NCBI GenBank assembly: GCA_003536545.1
Contig: DPZW01000122.1
Coordinates: forward strand, 1-13,305
Reading direction: 5' to 3'
DNA length: 13,305 nucleotides
DNA from: Rhodospirillaceae bacterium
Lineage (GTDB): Bacteria; Pseudomonadota; Alphaproteobacteria; UBA11073
The stretch's first letter is position 1. Every line of letters starts with the position of its first letter. Of the stretch, positions 1-7,452 are shown piece after piece. The position numbers and the translations under genes were made by a program. The notes beneath the pieces were generated by a model. It made no database searches, was not told the DNA's origin, and saw nothing but the letters and a program-made list of their open reading frames with translations.

Positions 1-332
1 ACGGCAGCTTTAATGGTCTGTAATGTACGGTGCAGATGCGGCCCAGATTCAGGATGCACAGTAATCCAATCCGCGCCCGCGGCAATAAATTCCGGCAACA
101 GCGGATCCACGGGTGCTATCATCAAATGCACATCAAAGGGCATTTTTGTCAGTTTGCGAACTTGCTTGATAATCCCCGGGCCAAAGGAAATATTCGGCAC
201 AAAATGGCCATCCATGATGTCTAGATGCAGCCAATCTGCACCGGCTTTTTCAATCGCCGCAATTTCATCCGCCAGATGCGTGAAATCCGCGGCAAGCAAT
301 GAAGGGGCAATGAGGACTGGGTGACGATTCAT
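1..332 (-). CDS. rpe: Ribulose-phosphate 3-epimerase, N-terminal half (cut by window edge)
   Basis: Interconverts ribulose 5-phosphate and xylulose 5-phosphate in the cytosolic pentose phosphate (or Calvin) pathway. The 110 visible codons, about half of a usual 220-residue Rpe, read as the first half of a TIM barrel. The opening IAPSLLAADF matches the family N-terminus. The block around residues 35-52 (LHLDIMDGHFVPN) carries the metal ligands His36 and Asp38, and FDVHLM carries the metal-binding His69. The second catalytic Asp would lie beyond the left edge. The ATG at 330-332 is chosen because it places the conserved block at the usual distance from the N-terminus; there is no clear Shine-Dalgarno sequence. 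The gene diverges from the transporter at 407, with 74 bases between them. Identification is firm; the 3' end is unseen. Confidence 0.95.
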   Translation of the reverse strand, partial: MNRHPVLIAPSLLAADFTHLADEIAAIEKAGADWLHLDIMDGHFVPNISFGPGIIKQVRKLTKMPFDVHLMIAPVDPLLPEFIAAGADWITVHPESGPHLHRTLQTIKAA

Positions 333-406
333 AATAAATGCATCGTAACAACCGCTGCCTTGCGCCGCAATTGCAGCGAGCAAATTTTTGCGCTATTTAA
401 TCAATA
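333..406. promoter_or_regulatory. Divergent rpe / KimA-like promoter region
   Basis: This 74-base gap must hold the promoters of both genes. By eye there is a minus-strand candidate for rpe: a TTGCGG -35 (complement of 365-370), 17 bases, and a TACGAT -10 (complement of 342-347). There is also a plus-strand candidate for the transporter: TTGCAG (371-376), 17 bases, TATTTA (394-399). The two -35 boxes lie back to back in a near-palindrome at 365-376. Both -10 boxes sit only 7 to 9 bases from the start codons, so both messages would be leaderless or nearly so, which fits the lack of Shine-Dalgarno sequences. These boxes are inferred from resemblance to sigma-70 consensus only. Confidence 0.4.
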
Positions 407-2380
407 ATGTCATTGTTTGAACGCCTGAAAACTGCCGTGATCGGCCCGCCGCGCGATCCGCTGGCACCTGGCGCGCGGCATAGTCTACTTCTGATTGCAT
501 TTCTTGCCTGGGTTGGCATTGGCGCGGATGGAATTTCATCTGCCAACTATGGCCCACAGGAAGCATTTTTGGCTTTGGGCTCGCACTCCTATCTCGCGCT
601 TTATCTGGCAGCGGCAACAGCAATTACGGTCTTTCTGCTGGCGATGGCATATTGCCAGGTCATTGAATTATTTCCCTCCGGCGGTGGCGGCTATAAAGTT
701 GCCAGTAAATTAATTGGCCCCTATGCGGGTGCGGTATCGGGTTCCGCATTAATTGTCGATTATATCTTAACGGTCGCGATTTCGATGGCGGCGGCATCAG
801 ATGCTTTATTCAGTTTATTGCCCACCAGTTATCATTTTATGAAAATGCCCACGACTTTATTTTTTGTGGTGCTACTTTTGGTACTGAATCTGCGCGGTGT
901 CAAAGAATCGATTAAAATCCTGATGCCCTTGTTCATCGGATTCATTGTCACGCATATCGGTTTTATTGTCACCGGTATTGTGATGCATAGTTATAATCTG
1001 CCGGATCTTATCCCCAATACCATTGCCGATACGCATTTCACCATTGCGGAAGTGGGGGTGGCTGGTCTGATTGCATTATTGCTGAAGGCTTTTGCGATGG
1101 GCGGGGGCACTTATACGGGGATCGAAGCGGTTTCCAATAATATGCAAATCCTGGCTGAGCCGCGTGTGCGGACCGCCAAGGCCACCATGATGTATCTCGC
1201 TTTATCGCTTGCATTAATGGCAGCGGGCTTGATCGTGCTCTATCTGATCTGGGACGTGAAATATACCGAAGGCATGACACTGAATGCCACCACCTTTCAA
1301 TTGATTTTGGCGCAGCTCTTTCCTGACAATGCTGCTCTCAACCAGATTATTTTAACGATGACCATGTTTTTTGCGGCGGCATTATTATTTGTTGCTGCAA
1401 ATGCAGGTTACCTTGCGGGCCCGGCGATTATGGCAAATATGGCGCGGGATGATTGGTTGCCGCACCAGTTTACCCAGTTGTCATCACGACTGGTGACTGG
1501 CAATGGCATGATCCTGATGTGCGTGGCGGCAGTATTGGTACTGCTTTTCACGCAGGGTGAAGTACATGTGCTGGTGGTGCTTTACTCGATTAATGTGTTT
1601 CTCACGTTCTCACTTTCGCTGTGGGGGCTGGTCGGCCATTGGTTGCGCTCATGGCGGCGTGGCAGTCGGCGTTATGTCTGGGCGCGTTTACTGCTGTCAC
1701 TTGTCACAGCCCTTGTTTCAACGGGTATCCTATGCGTCACAATTTTTGAAAAATTTGCGCATGGTGCATGGCTGACGGTCTTAATTACGGGATCTATCAT
1801 CATCACTTGCCTTTATATCCGTGATCATTACCGCAATGTGGCGCGCCGCCTGGCGGCCCAAAATCAACAGGTGGTTCTGCCCGAAGATGTCTGTGTGATT
1901 GCTGAGCCGCCGGCTCTGGATAAAACGGCACCTACTGCGGTGTTTTTGGTTAGCCAGCACATGGGGCTGGGGATGCAATTGGTGATGGCGGTGATGCGCC
2001 TGTTCCCGGATCGCTTTAAAAACTTTGTCTTCCTGCGCGTAGGCGAGGTCGATAGCGATAACTTTGGCGGCCCTGAAAAACTTGCCGATCTGAAACGCGA
2101 TGTAGAAGGCGATCTGGGCATCTATACCAATTACATGCATAACCTGGGCTACGCCGTGGATGCGCGACATGCCTACGGCCCGGATAAATTGGCTGAGCTA
2201 TTAAGATTGGCAGATGAAATCCACAGTGAATATAAAAATGTGATTTTCTTTTCGGCCAAACTGGTGTTCGAGAATGAAAACTTCTTCTCACGTATGCTGC
2301 ACAATAACACCGCTTATGCAATGCAACAGCAATTGCACCTGAAGGGCATGTCCTTGATGGTCCTGCCGATTAAGGTTTAA
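407..2380 (+). CDS. KimA-like APC/KUP-family potassium transporter
   Basis: A 657-residue polytopic inner-membrane protein, most like the KimA (YdaO) proton-coupled K+ importers of the APC/KUP superfamily. About 12 hydrophobic segments span residues 25-470, followed by a cytosolic tail (475-657). KimA-type landmarks are visible: DGISSANYG at 41-49 (Asp41, Tyr48), VDYILTV at 118-124 (Asp118, Tyr119), TGIEAVSN at 237-244, LYSINVF at 392-398 and HGAW at 452-455. These match, from memory, positions that bind K+ in KimA. The tail ends with an LHNNTAY motif and a hydrophobic strand, as KimA does. The ATG at 407 gives MSLFERLK; no Shine-Dalgarno sequence is seen. It converges with the nucleosidase gene across 12 bases with no terminator. 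K+ as substrate is inferred; a generic amino acid/APC permease is the alternative. Confidence 0.8.
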   Translation: MSLFERLKTAVIGPPRDPLAPGARHSLLLIAFLAWVGIGADGISSANYGPQEAFLALGSHSYLALYLAAATAITVFLLAMAYCQVIELFPSGGGGYKVASKLIGPYAGAVSGSALIVDYILTVAISMAAASDALFSLLPTSYHFMKMPTTLFFVVLLLVLNLRGVKESIKILMPLFIGFIVTHIGFIVTGIVMHSYNLPDLIPNTIADTHFTIAEVGVAGLIALLLKAFAMGGGTYTGIEAVSNNMQILAEPRVRTAKATMMYLALSLALMAAGLIVLYLIWDVKYTEGMTLNATTFQLILAQLFPDNAALNQIILTMTMFFAAALLFVAANAGYLAGPAIMANMARDDWLPHQFTQLSSRLVTGNGMILMCVAAVLVLLFTQGEVHVLVVLYSINVFLTFSLSLWGLVGHWLRSWRRGSRRYVWARLLLSLVTALVSTGILCVTIFEKFAHGAWLTVLITGSIIITCLYIRDHYRNVARRLAAQNQQVVLPEDVCVIAEPPALDKTAPTAVFLVSQHMGLGMQLVMAVMRLFPDRFKNFVFLRVGEVDSDNFGGPEKLADLKRDVEGDLGIYTNYMHNLGYAVDARHAYGPDKLAELLRLADEIHSEYKNVIFFSAKLVFENENFFSRMLHNNTAYAMQQQLHLKGMSLMVLPIKV

Positions 2381-2392
2381 TCAGAGTTGCGG

Positions 2393-3136
2393 TTACGCTT
2401 TAGGTTTAATAAGGGCCAGCGTTTCCTGAACCAGTGCAGCCGCAGAAACCGCCGCAAAATGCCCAAAGCTGACAAAATCCAGGTGGCTGTCATCACCAGC
2501 CAGATCGGATAACGCGCGGATAATGACCGCATTCACGTTATATTTTTCGGCGATTTGTGCGACTGCGCCACCTTCCATTTCAATCGCCGCTGCCCCGTGC
2601 GCCGCAAAATATTTTTCACGCTGGCGGCTGTCGTTTAAAAAAACATCGCCCGTCAAAACCGTGCCGAATTTAATATTGGGTCTGCGACCTTCCCATTGCG
2701 GCAATTGTTTATTGAGCAGGGGTAAAATTTTTTCTTTCAGATCATAGGGCATTACATAGCCAATTTCGCCCACCGCCGCGCCAAAAGGGACATTACCCGC
2801 GCGGAATGGGATGACGGCACCGTCCTGAAAACGCCCGTAATCGACCTGAAGCAACCGATCGGCAATGACCACATCACCAACCTGAAGTTCGGGATCAATG
2901 CCTCCGGCAATCCCGGAGAAAATCAGGCTGCTGCATTTAAAATGATCACATAAAATGGTGGTGGCAAAAGCCGCATTCACTTTACCGATACCACATTCTA
3001 CCAACGTCATATCTACGCCGTATAATTTGCCGGAATGAAAAGCATTATCCCCGACGCGCTGCGTCGAGAGAATATTGAGGCCAGAGCCAAAAGCTTTGGT
3101 TTCTTCCGGGATGGCGCATAAAATTCCAATGGTCAT
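2393..3136 (-). CDS. mtnN: 5'-methylthioadenosine/S-adenosylhomocysteine nucleosidase
   Basis: A cytosolic PNP/UDP-phosphorylase-fold hydrolase that cleaves adenine from methylthioadenosine and S-adenosylhomocysteine, clearing products of SAM-dependent reactions. With the start at 3136 (MTIGILCAIPEE, 247 residues) the catalytic glutamate falls at Glu12, its place in E. coli MTAN. The substrate-binding IEMEGGAVAQ has Glu188, and RALSDLAG has the catalytic Asp211, 23 residues apart as in E. coli (174 and 197). SGIAGGID (residues 74-81) is the usual glycine-rich loop. It is about 15 residues longer than the E. coli enzyme, mostly in the central part. An in-frame ATG at 3148 would add four residues, and a TTG at 3166 lies inside the upstream terminator and is unlikely. 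There is no Shine-Dalgarno sequence. It lies downstream of the fasciclin gene on the same strand but behind that terminator. Confidence 0.87.
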   Translation of the reverse strand: MTIGILCAIPEETKAFGSGLNILSTQRVGDNAFHSGKLYGVDMTLVECGIGKVNAAFATTILCDHFKCSSLIFSGIAGGIDPELQVGDVVIADRLLQVDYGRFQDGAVIPFRAGNVPFGAAVGEIGYVMPYDLKEKILPLLNKQLPQWEGRRPNIKFGTVLTGDVFLNDSRQREKYFAAHGAAAIEMEGGAVAQIAEKYNVNAVIIRALSDLAGDDSHLDFVSFGHFAAVSAAALVQETLALIKPKA

Positions 3137-3148
3137 AATGATAGGCAT

Positions 3149-3179
3149 AAAAAAAACCGGCGGCAAAAGCCACCGGTTT
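3149..3179 (-). terminator. Intrinsic terminator of the fasciclin gene
   Basis: Read on the minus strand, an 11-bp stem (3169-3179 with 3154-3164, one G-U wobble) closes a UUUU loop. An unbroken run of eight U residues (3149-3156) overlaps the base of the stem and follows it. It begins 20 bases past the fasciclin stop. Its U-run ends one base before the ATG at 3148 and 12 bases before the preferred nucleosidase start at 3136. Confidence 0.9.
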
Positions 3180-3199
3180 CTTTGATTTCTGGGTCAGAA

Positions 3200-3976
3200 T
3201 TACTGAGCAGAAGAAGCCGCAGGGGCTGCAGGTGCAGTCTGTGACGTGCTAGGCGTCGCAGTTCTGGCAGAGTTTGCAGGTGTTGGCGGTTTCGCAGGGG
3301 TTATCAATGAAGGTTTGCCCATCATTTTGCTTTCAGCTTCTGGCATCAGAACTGTGTCGATGGCAATCACCTGGCCGTTGCTGGCATTCATTGGTGTGCT
3401 ATTCAAAGCTTTTGCATTTTGAATTTGCAGGTTACCGTCCTGTTGCTTTTTCAGCATCAGAGACTGGCCTTCAGCCGTTTCAAACGCAGTTGGCTGTGGC
3501 TGTGCACCAGCGTTCTGTGGCAGAGCCTGTGGCACGACGTGGTACGTCAGGATCTGTGTCAGTTGTGCCTTATTCTCTGGTTTCATCAGTTCATTTAATT
3601 TTTGCTGACCCAATTTGTCAAAAGCTGCATTCGTTGGTGCAAAAATTGTCAAAGGACCATTGCCGTTGAGAGTGGTTTCAAGGCCAGCGGCTTTGATTGC
3701 CTTTGCCAGTGTTGAGAACTGGCTGTCAGACGCTGCCAAATCCAGAACAGTTTTGCCCTGAATTTCTGTCGTCGTCGTGCGCGCAGTGGTTGTTGTGGTT
3801 GTTGTAGTCGCAGTTGCAGCAGAAGCAGGCTCTGCTGGCATGCTGCTCATCGTTGTGGTCTGACGGCTTTGTGTGGTCGTCGTTGCAGCAGGTGCAGAAG
3901 GTGTTTCAGCAGCAATCGCTGCGCCACTGATGACTAGGCCCAAAGCTGCAGTCATTAAAAGTGCAGATAGTTTCAT
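3200..3976 (-). CDS. Secreted fasciclin (FAS1)-domain protein
   Basis: A 258-residue exported protein. Residues 1-23 form a Sec signal peptide (MKLSALLMTA, a hydrophobic core, then AIAA before ETPS). A low-complexity Thr/Ala/Ser linker follows (about 24-70), including an eight-threonine run at 57-64. One FAS1 domain covers about 76-211, with the H1-type motif FAPTNAAF (112-119), YHVV (145-148) and the closing strand VIAIDTVLMP (203-212). A Pro/Ala/Ser/Thr-rich tail ends the protein. There are no cysteines. FAS1 domains generally mediate adhesion or extracellular matrix contacts; the specific partner here is unknown. The ATG at 3976 is chosen because it has a good AGGAGA Shine-Dalgarno sequence and begins the signal peptide; a longer frame reaching 4084 has no such support. 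It is probably monocistronic, with its own terminator. Confidence 0.9.
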   Translation of the reverse strand: MKLSALLMTAALGLVISGAAIAAETPSAPAATTTTQSRQTTTMSSMPAEPASAATATTTTTTTTARTTTTEIQGKTVLDLAASDSQFSTLAKAIKAAGLETTLNGNGPLTIFAPTNAAFDKLGQQKLNELMKPENKAQLTQILTYHVVPQALPQNAGAQPQPTAFETAEGQSLMLKKQQDGNLQIQNAKALNSTPMNASNGQVIAIDTVLMPEAESKMMGKPSLITPAKPPTPANSARTATPSTSQTAPAAPAASSAQ

Positions 3977-3982
3977 AGATTT

Positions 3983-3988
3983 TCTCCT
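3983..3988 (-). promoter_or_regulatory. Strong Shine-Dalgarno sequence of the fasciclin gene
   Basis: AGGAGA on the minus strand, six bases before the ATG at 3976. It decides the start over the upstream in-frame codons. It is one of the few good ribosome sites on the minus strand here. Confidence 0.85.
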
Positions 3989-4022
3989 AAAGAGTTTGAG
4001 GGGCCAAAGGCCCGAGGACACC

Positions 4023-4050
4023 AACCTATCGCAATGGCAGGATTTCTCAA
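4023..4050 (-). promoter_or_regulatory. Candidate sigma-70 promoter of the fasciclin gene
   Basis: On the minus strand, TTGAGA (complement of 4045-4050), 16 bases, then TAGGTT (complement of 4023-4028). This would give a leader of about 40 bases before the start codon, containing a small GGGCC-TTT-GGCCC hairpin (around 4001-4013). The -10 box is a weak match, so this is a suggestion by eye. Confidence 0.35.
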
Positions 4051-4074
4051 GCTGCAACCGCAGGTAATCACCAA

Positions 4075-4094
4075 GAATTAACAATCATTAATTC
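4075..4094. repeat. AT-rich inverted repeat between fasciclin and photolyase genes
   Basis: GAATTAA (4075-4081) and its exact reverse complement TTAATTC (4088-4094), separated by six bases. It lies in the divergent intergenic region, 39 bases before the photolyase start. The size and symmetry suit a dimeric regulator's operator, but no regulator is known. It is too AT-rich, and lacks the T-run, to be a terminator. Confidence 0.5.
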
Positions 4095-4132
4095 GCTTGC
4101 CGAAAGGCGATTTCCCGCACATCTTGGGGGCC

Positions 4133-5545
4133 ATGCATGCCCCTGTCATCCTCTGGTTTCGCCGTGATTTGCGCCTGTCGGACAATCCTGCGCTCACTGC
4201 TGCGCTGGCAACCGGCGCGCCGGTCATTCCGCTCTATATCGCCGACCCGGATCAATCACCCGCCTGGGGCGGGGCTTCGTGCTGGTGGTTGCATCATGCT
4301 TTGGCAACATTGGATCAATCGCTGCGTTCATTTGGGGCGCGCCTAATTTTACGCCGCGGGAAACCAATGGAAATTATTCAGTCCTTGATGAAAGAGCAGG
4401 GTGCATCTGCCCTTTATCTGAACCGTTGTTATGAACCTTATGAAATCAAGCGTGATATTGCTATTAAATCTGCCATCACAGATGCAAGAAAAGATTATAT
4501 TAGCTTTAAGGCAAATTTATTGAATGAGCCCTGGGAAATTAAAACCAATGATGGTGGGCCTATGCGGGTCTTCACACCTTATTGGAAAAAGGCATCCGCT
4601 AAATTTCTTGACGCACCATTGGCGTCTCCCCCAAAAATTAATTTTTTTGATGTGGCAACAGATGATTTAAATGATTGGAAATTGCTGCCGACAAAACCGG
4701 ATTGGGCAGGTGGAATGCGCGCCGTCTGGCAGCCGGGCGAGGTGGCGGCGCAATTGTGCTTGCGGGAATTTCTGGAAAATAATCTGCAAGGTTATGCCGA
4801 TGGCCGCAACCGCCCTGATAAGACGTATGTTTCGCGCCTTTCACCCTATCTGCATTGGGGAGAAATCACACCGCGTCAGATTTTTTATGCGACTGATGCC
4901 AGGGTTGTAGATAATCCAGCGCTTGCAAAGGATGCAGAAAAATTTAAATCGGAAATTGGCTGGCGGGAATTTTCATATTCTCTGCTTTTTCACTATCCGG
5001 ATTTGCCGTCTGTCCCTTTGCAAAAAAGATTCGAAAGTTTCCCATGGCAGCCAAATGATGATTATTTGCGCGCCTGGCAGCGCGGCCAAACAGGCTATCC
5101 TATTGTTGATGCCGGGATGCGCGAGTTATGGCATACGGGTTACATGCACAATCGTGTGCGTATGGTGGTGGCATCTTTCCTGATTAAAAATTTATTGCAG
5201 CCGTGGCAGGATGGCGCAGCGTGGTTTTGGGATACCCTGTGTGATGCGGATCTTGCGAATAATTCTGCCTCCTGGCAATGGGTGGCGGGTTGCGGCGCGG
5301 ATGCGGCACCTTACTACCGTGTTTTTAATCCGGTGCTGCAAGGAGAAAAATTCGATCCACAGGGTGATTATGTGCGGCAATGGGTGCCGGAATTAAAAGA
5401 TGTGCCGCACCGGTTTATTCATACGCCCTGGGAAATGCAGGATCCGCCTGCAAATTATCCACGGCCTATTATTGATTTAAAATTCTCGCGCGATCGCGCG
5501 CTGCGGGCATTTGCACAACTGAAAGAAAATATATCCGAAGATTAA
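4133..5545 (+). CDS. phrB: Deoxyribodipyrimidine photolyase (class I CPD photolyase)
   Basis: A 470-residue flavoprotein that repairs UV-induced cyclobutane pyrimidine dimers using blue light; E. coli PhrB is 472. The N-terminal Rossmann-like antenna domain (about 1-155) opens with VILWFRRDLRLSDN. The C-terminal helical FAD-binding domain holds TYVSRLSPYLHWGEI (231-245), TGYPIVDAGMRELWHTGYMH (320-339) and WQWVAGCGADAAPYYRVFNP (381-400). Trp305, Trp358 and Trp381 line up, from memory, with the E. coli electron-transfer triad 306/359/382. The ATG at 4133 starts the conserved strand directly and has a weak GGGGG just upstream; a TTG at 4097 would add twelve unconserved residues. It diverges from the fasciclin gene, and its TAA overlaps the dxs stop. 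The conserved sequence suggests a working photolyase rather than a cryptochrome, but that is inferred. Confidence 0.94.
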   Translation: MHAPVILWFRRDLRLSDNPALTAALATGAPVIPLYIADPDQSPAWGGASCWWLHHALATLDQSLRSFGARLILRRGKPMEIIQSLMKEQGASALYLNRCYEPYEIKRDIAIKSAITDARKDYISFKANLLNEPWEIKTNDGGPMRVFTPYWKKASAKFLDAPLASPPKINFFDVATDDLNDWKLLPTKPDWAGGMRAVWQPGEVAAQLCLREFLENNLQGYADGRNRPDKTYVSRLSPYLHWGEITPRQIFYATDARVVDNPALAKDAEKFKSEIGWREFSYSLLFHYPDLPSVPLQKRFESFPWQPNDDYLRAWQRGQTGYPIVDAGMRELWHTGYMHNRVRMVVASFLIKNLLQPWQDGAAWFWDTLCDADLANNSASWQWVAGCGADAAPYYRVFNPVLQGEKFDPQGDYVRQWVPELKDVPHRFIHTPWEMQDPPANYPRPIIDLKFSRDRALRAFAQLKENISED

Positions 5546-7452
5546 ATTTGGGACTTCAGGGCCTGAGAGTTGCCAATCATTAAATTCGCGGCCACACGCG
5601 CAATATTTGCCGCATCCAGTCCAGCTTCTTCATATTGTTTTTCCGGTTTGTCATGGTCCTGGAAAATATCCGGCAATGTCAGGGTACGGATTTTCAGGCC
5701 GTTATCCAGCGCGCCACTTTCCGCCAGCGCGTGCAGGCACAGCGCGCCAAAACCGCCGCGCGCACCTTCTTCAATCGTGATCAGCACTTCATGTTCGTGT
5801 GCAAGTTTTAATAATAATTCTGTATCCAGTGGCTTGGCAAAACGCGCATCGGCAACTGTTGTCGATAATCCCATTTTTGCTAACTCTTCAGCTGCTTTCA
5901 AACATTCACCTAATCGTGCACCAAATGACAACAATGCGATTTTGGTGCCTTCGCGCAGCACGCGGCCCTTGCCGATTTCCAATTGAACAGGCGTTGCGGG
6001 AATTGCTGCGCCCGTGCCTTCACCTCTGGGATAGCGGCAGGCAATCGGTCCCGCATCATATAATGCAGCCGTGTAAACCATGTTGGATAATTCAGCTTCA
6101 TCTGCTGCTGCCATAATCACCATGTTGGGCAGGCAGCCCAGGTATGCGACATCAAAAGCACCCGCATGCGTTGCGCCGTCTGCGCCGACCAGGCCGGCGC
6201 GGTCCATCATAAAGCGTACCGGTAGATTTTGGAGTGCAACGTCATGCACGACCTGATCATAGGCGCGTTGCAGGAATGTGGAATAAATTGTCACGAACGG
6301 GCGCATGCCATCACATGCCATACCAGCTGCGAATGTCACCGCATGTTGTTCGGCAATTCCCACGTCGTAATTACGATCTGGAAATTCTTTTTCAAATAAA
6401 TCTAATCCGGTGCCAGATGGCATCGCGGCGGTAATCGCCACGATTTTATCATCGCGCCGCGCTTCACGGATCAAACTGTCAGCATAAACGCGTGTGTAGG
6501 TGGGAGCCTTGGCAGTCGCTTTAACTTGTTCGCCGGTCACAAGATCAAATTTACTTACCGCATGGCATTTATCTGCTGCAGTTTTTGCTGGATGAAATCC
6601 ACGGCCTTTTTCCGTGCGCACGTGAATGAGAACCGGGCCGTGGTCCGGTGTGTCACGTACATTTTCCAATACAGGTACCAGTGCATCCATATTATGCCCG
6701 TCGACGGGGCCAATATAATAAAAACCCAATTCTTCGAACAGCGTGCCGCCGGTGACCATGCCGCGCGCATATTCTTCTGCACGCTCTGCAGCGTCATACA
6801 ACGGCTTCGGCAAACGCCGCGCGATTTTTTTCGCGAGTTCGCGAAGGCCGAGATAAGGCTTCGATGAAATCAGGCGAGACAGATAATTGGACAAAGCACC
6901 CACAGGCGGCGCGATCGACATATCATTATCATTCAAAATCACGATCAGGCGCGAATTCATCGCACCTGCGTTATTCATCGCTTCATAGGCCATGCCCGCC
7001 GACATCGCACCGTCGCCAATCACGGCGATGACATGATTTTTTTTGCCCTGTTGGTCGCGTGCGGCGGCGTAACCCAATGCGGCGGAAATGGATGTGGATG
7101 AATGCGCCGCGCCAAAGGGATCATATTCACTTTCGCTGCGCTTGGTAAAACCGGACAGGCCGCCACCCTGGCGCAGCGTGCGGATGCGGTCGCGCCGCCC
7201 CGTCAAAATTTTGTGTGGATAGGCCTGGTGGCCGACATCCCAGATTAAAATATCTTCGGGCGTATTGAACACATAATGCAGTGCTGTGGTCAGTTCGACC
7301 ACGCCAAGGCCGGCACCCAGATGTCCGCCCGTATGCGCCACCGCGCTAATGGTTTCTGTGCGCAATTCATCTGCCACAGTCTGTAATTGCGTTTTGGGCA
7401 ATTGCCGCAGATCGGCAGGAATACGGATTTGGCTCAATAGCGAGGGGGGCAT
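5542..7452 (-). CDS. dxs: 1-deoxy-D-xylulose-5-phosphate synthase
   Basis: Condenses pyruvate and glyceraldehyde 3-phosphate with thiamine diphosphate, the committed step of the MEP isoprenoid pathway. All 636 residues align with Dxs (E. coli 620). His44 lies in TGGHLGAGLGVVEL. The thiamine diphosphate/Mg motif runs from GDGAMSAG (146-153) to NDNDMSIAPP (174-183). The pyrimidine domain follows (from about 318), with catalytic Glu368 in DVGIAEQHAVTF and the MDRAGLVGADGATHAG block (416-431). The C-terminal transketolase domain starts near 490. The ATG at 7452 has no clear Shine-Dalgarno sequence. The final TAA shares bases 5543-5544 with the photolyase stop. The ispA gene, often its operon partner, lies upstream on the same strand, but a cytidine deaminase gene in the opposite direction separates them, so dxs probably needs its own promoter in 7453-7551. 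Confidence 0.97.
   Translation of the reverse strand: MPPSLLSQIRIPADLRQLPKTQLQTVADELRTETISAVAHTGGHLGAGLGVVELTTALHYVFNTPEDILIWDVGHQAYPHKILTGRRDRIRTLRQGGGLSGFTKRSESEYDPFGAAHSSTSISAALGYAAARDQQGKKNHVIAVIGDGAMSAGMAYEAMNNAGAMNSRLIVILNDNDMSIAPPVGALSNYLSRLISSKPYLGLRELAKKIARRLPKPLYDAAERAEEYARGMVTGGTLFEELGFYYIGPVDGHNMDALVPVLENVRDTPDHGPVLIHVRTEKGRGFHPAKTAADKCHAVSKFDLVTGEQVKATAKAPTYTRVYADSLIREARRDDKIVAITAAMPSGTGLDLFEKEFPDRNYDVGIAEQHAVTFAAGMACDGMRPFVTIYSTFLQRAYDQVVHDVALQNLPVRFMMDRAGLVGADGATHAGAFDVAYLGCLPNMVIMAAADEAELSNMVYTAALYDAGPIACRYPRGEGTGAAIPATPVQLEIGKGRVLREGTKIALLSFGARLGECLKAAEELAKMGLSTTVADARFAKPLDTELLLKLAHEHEVLITIEEGARGGFGALCLHALAESGALDNGLKIRTLTLPDIFQDHDKPEKQYEEAGLDAANIARVAANLMIGNSQALKSQI

Noticed and set aside
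1781..2170. Antisense open frame of 129 codons inside the transporter gene
   Set aside because: It lies wholly within a gene with a clear family match, has no family pattern of its own, and is explained by the codon bias of the opposite strand.
3137..3166. Upstream TTG start for the nucleosidase, adding ten residues
   Set aside because: These codons lie in the stem and U-run of the terminator, and the start at 3136 puts the catalytic Glu at position 12 as in known enzymes.
3274..3669. Plus-strand open frame of 131 codons within the fasciclin gene
   Set aside because: It is opposite the FAS1 domain, whose motifs are unmistakable; no ribosome site or recognisable protein is seen.
3977..4084. 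Longer fasciclin frame starting at 4084
   Set aside because: It would bury the signal peptide 36 residues inside the protein, and the good Shine-Dalgarno sequence is at 3983-3988.
4075..4094. Full CtrA binding site (TTAA, seven bases, TTAA)
   Set aside because: The two TTAA elements are six bases apart, not seven, so the consensus is not met.
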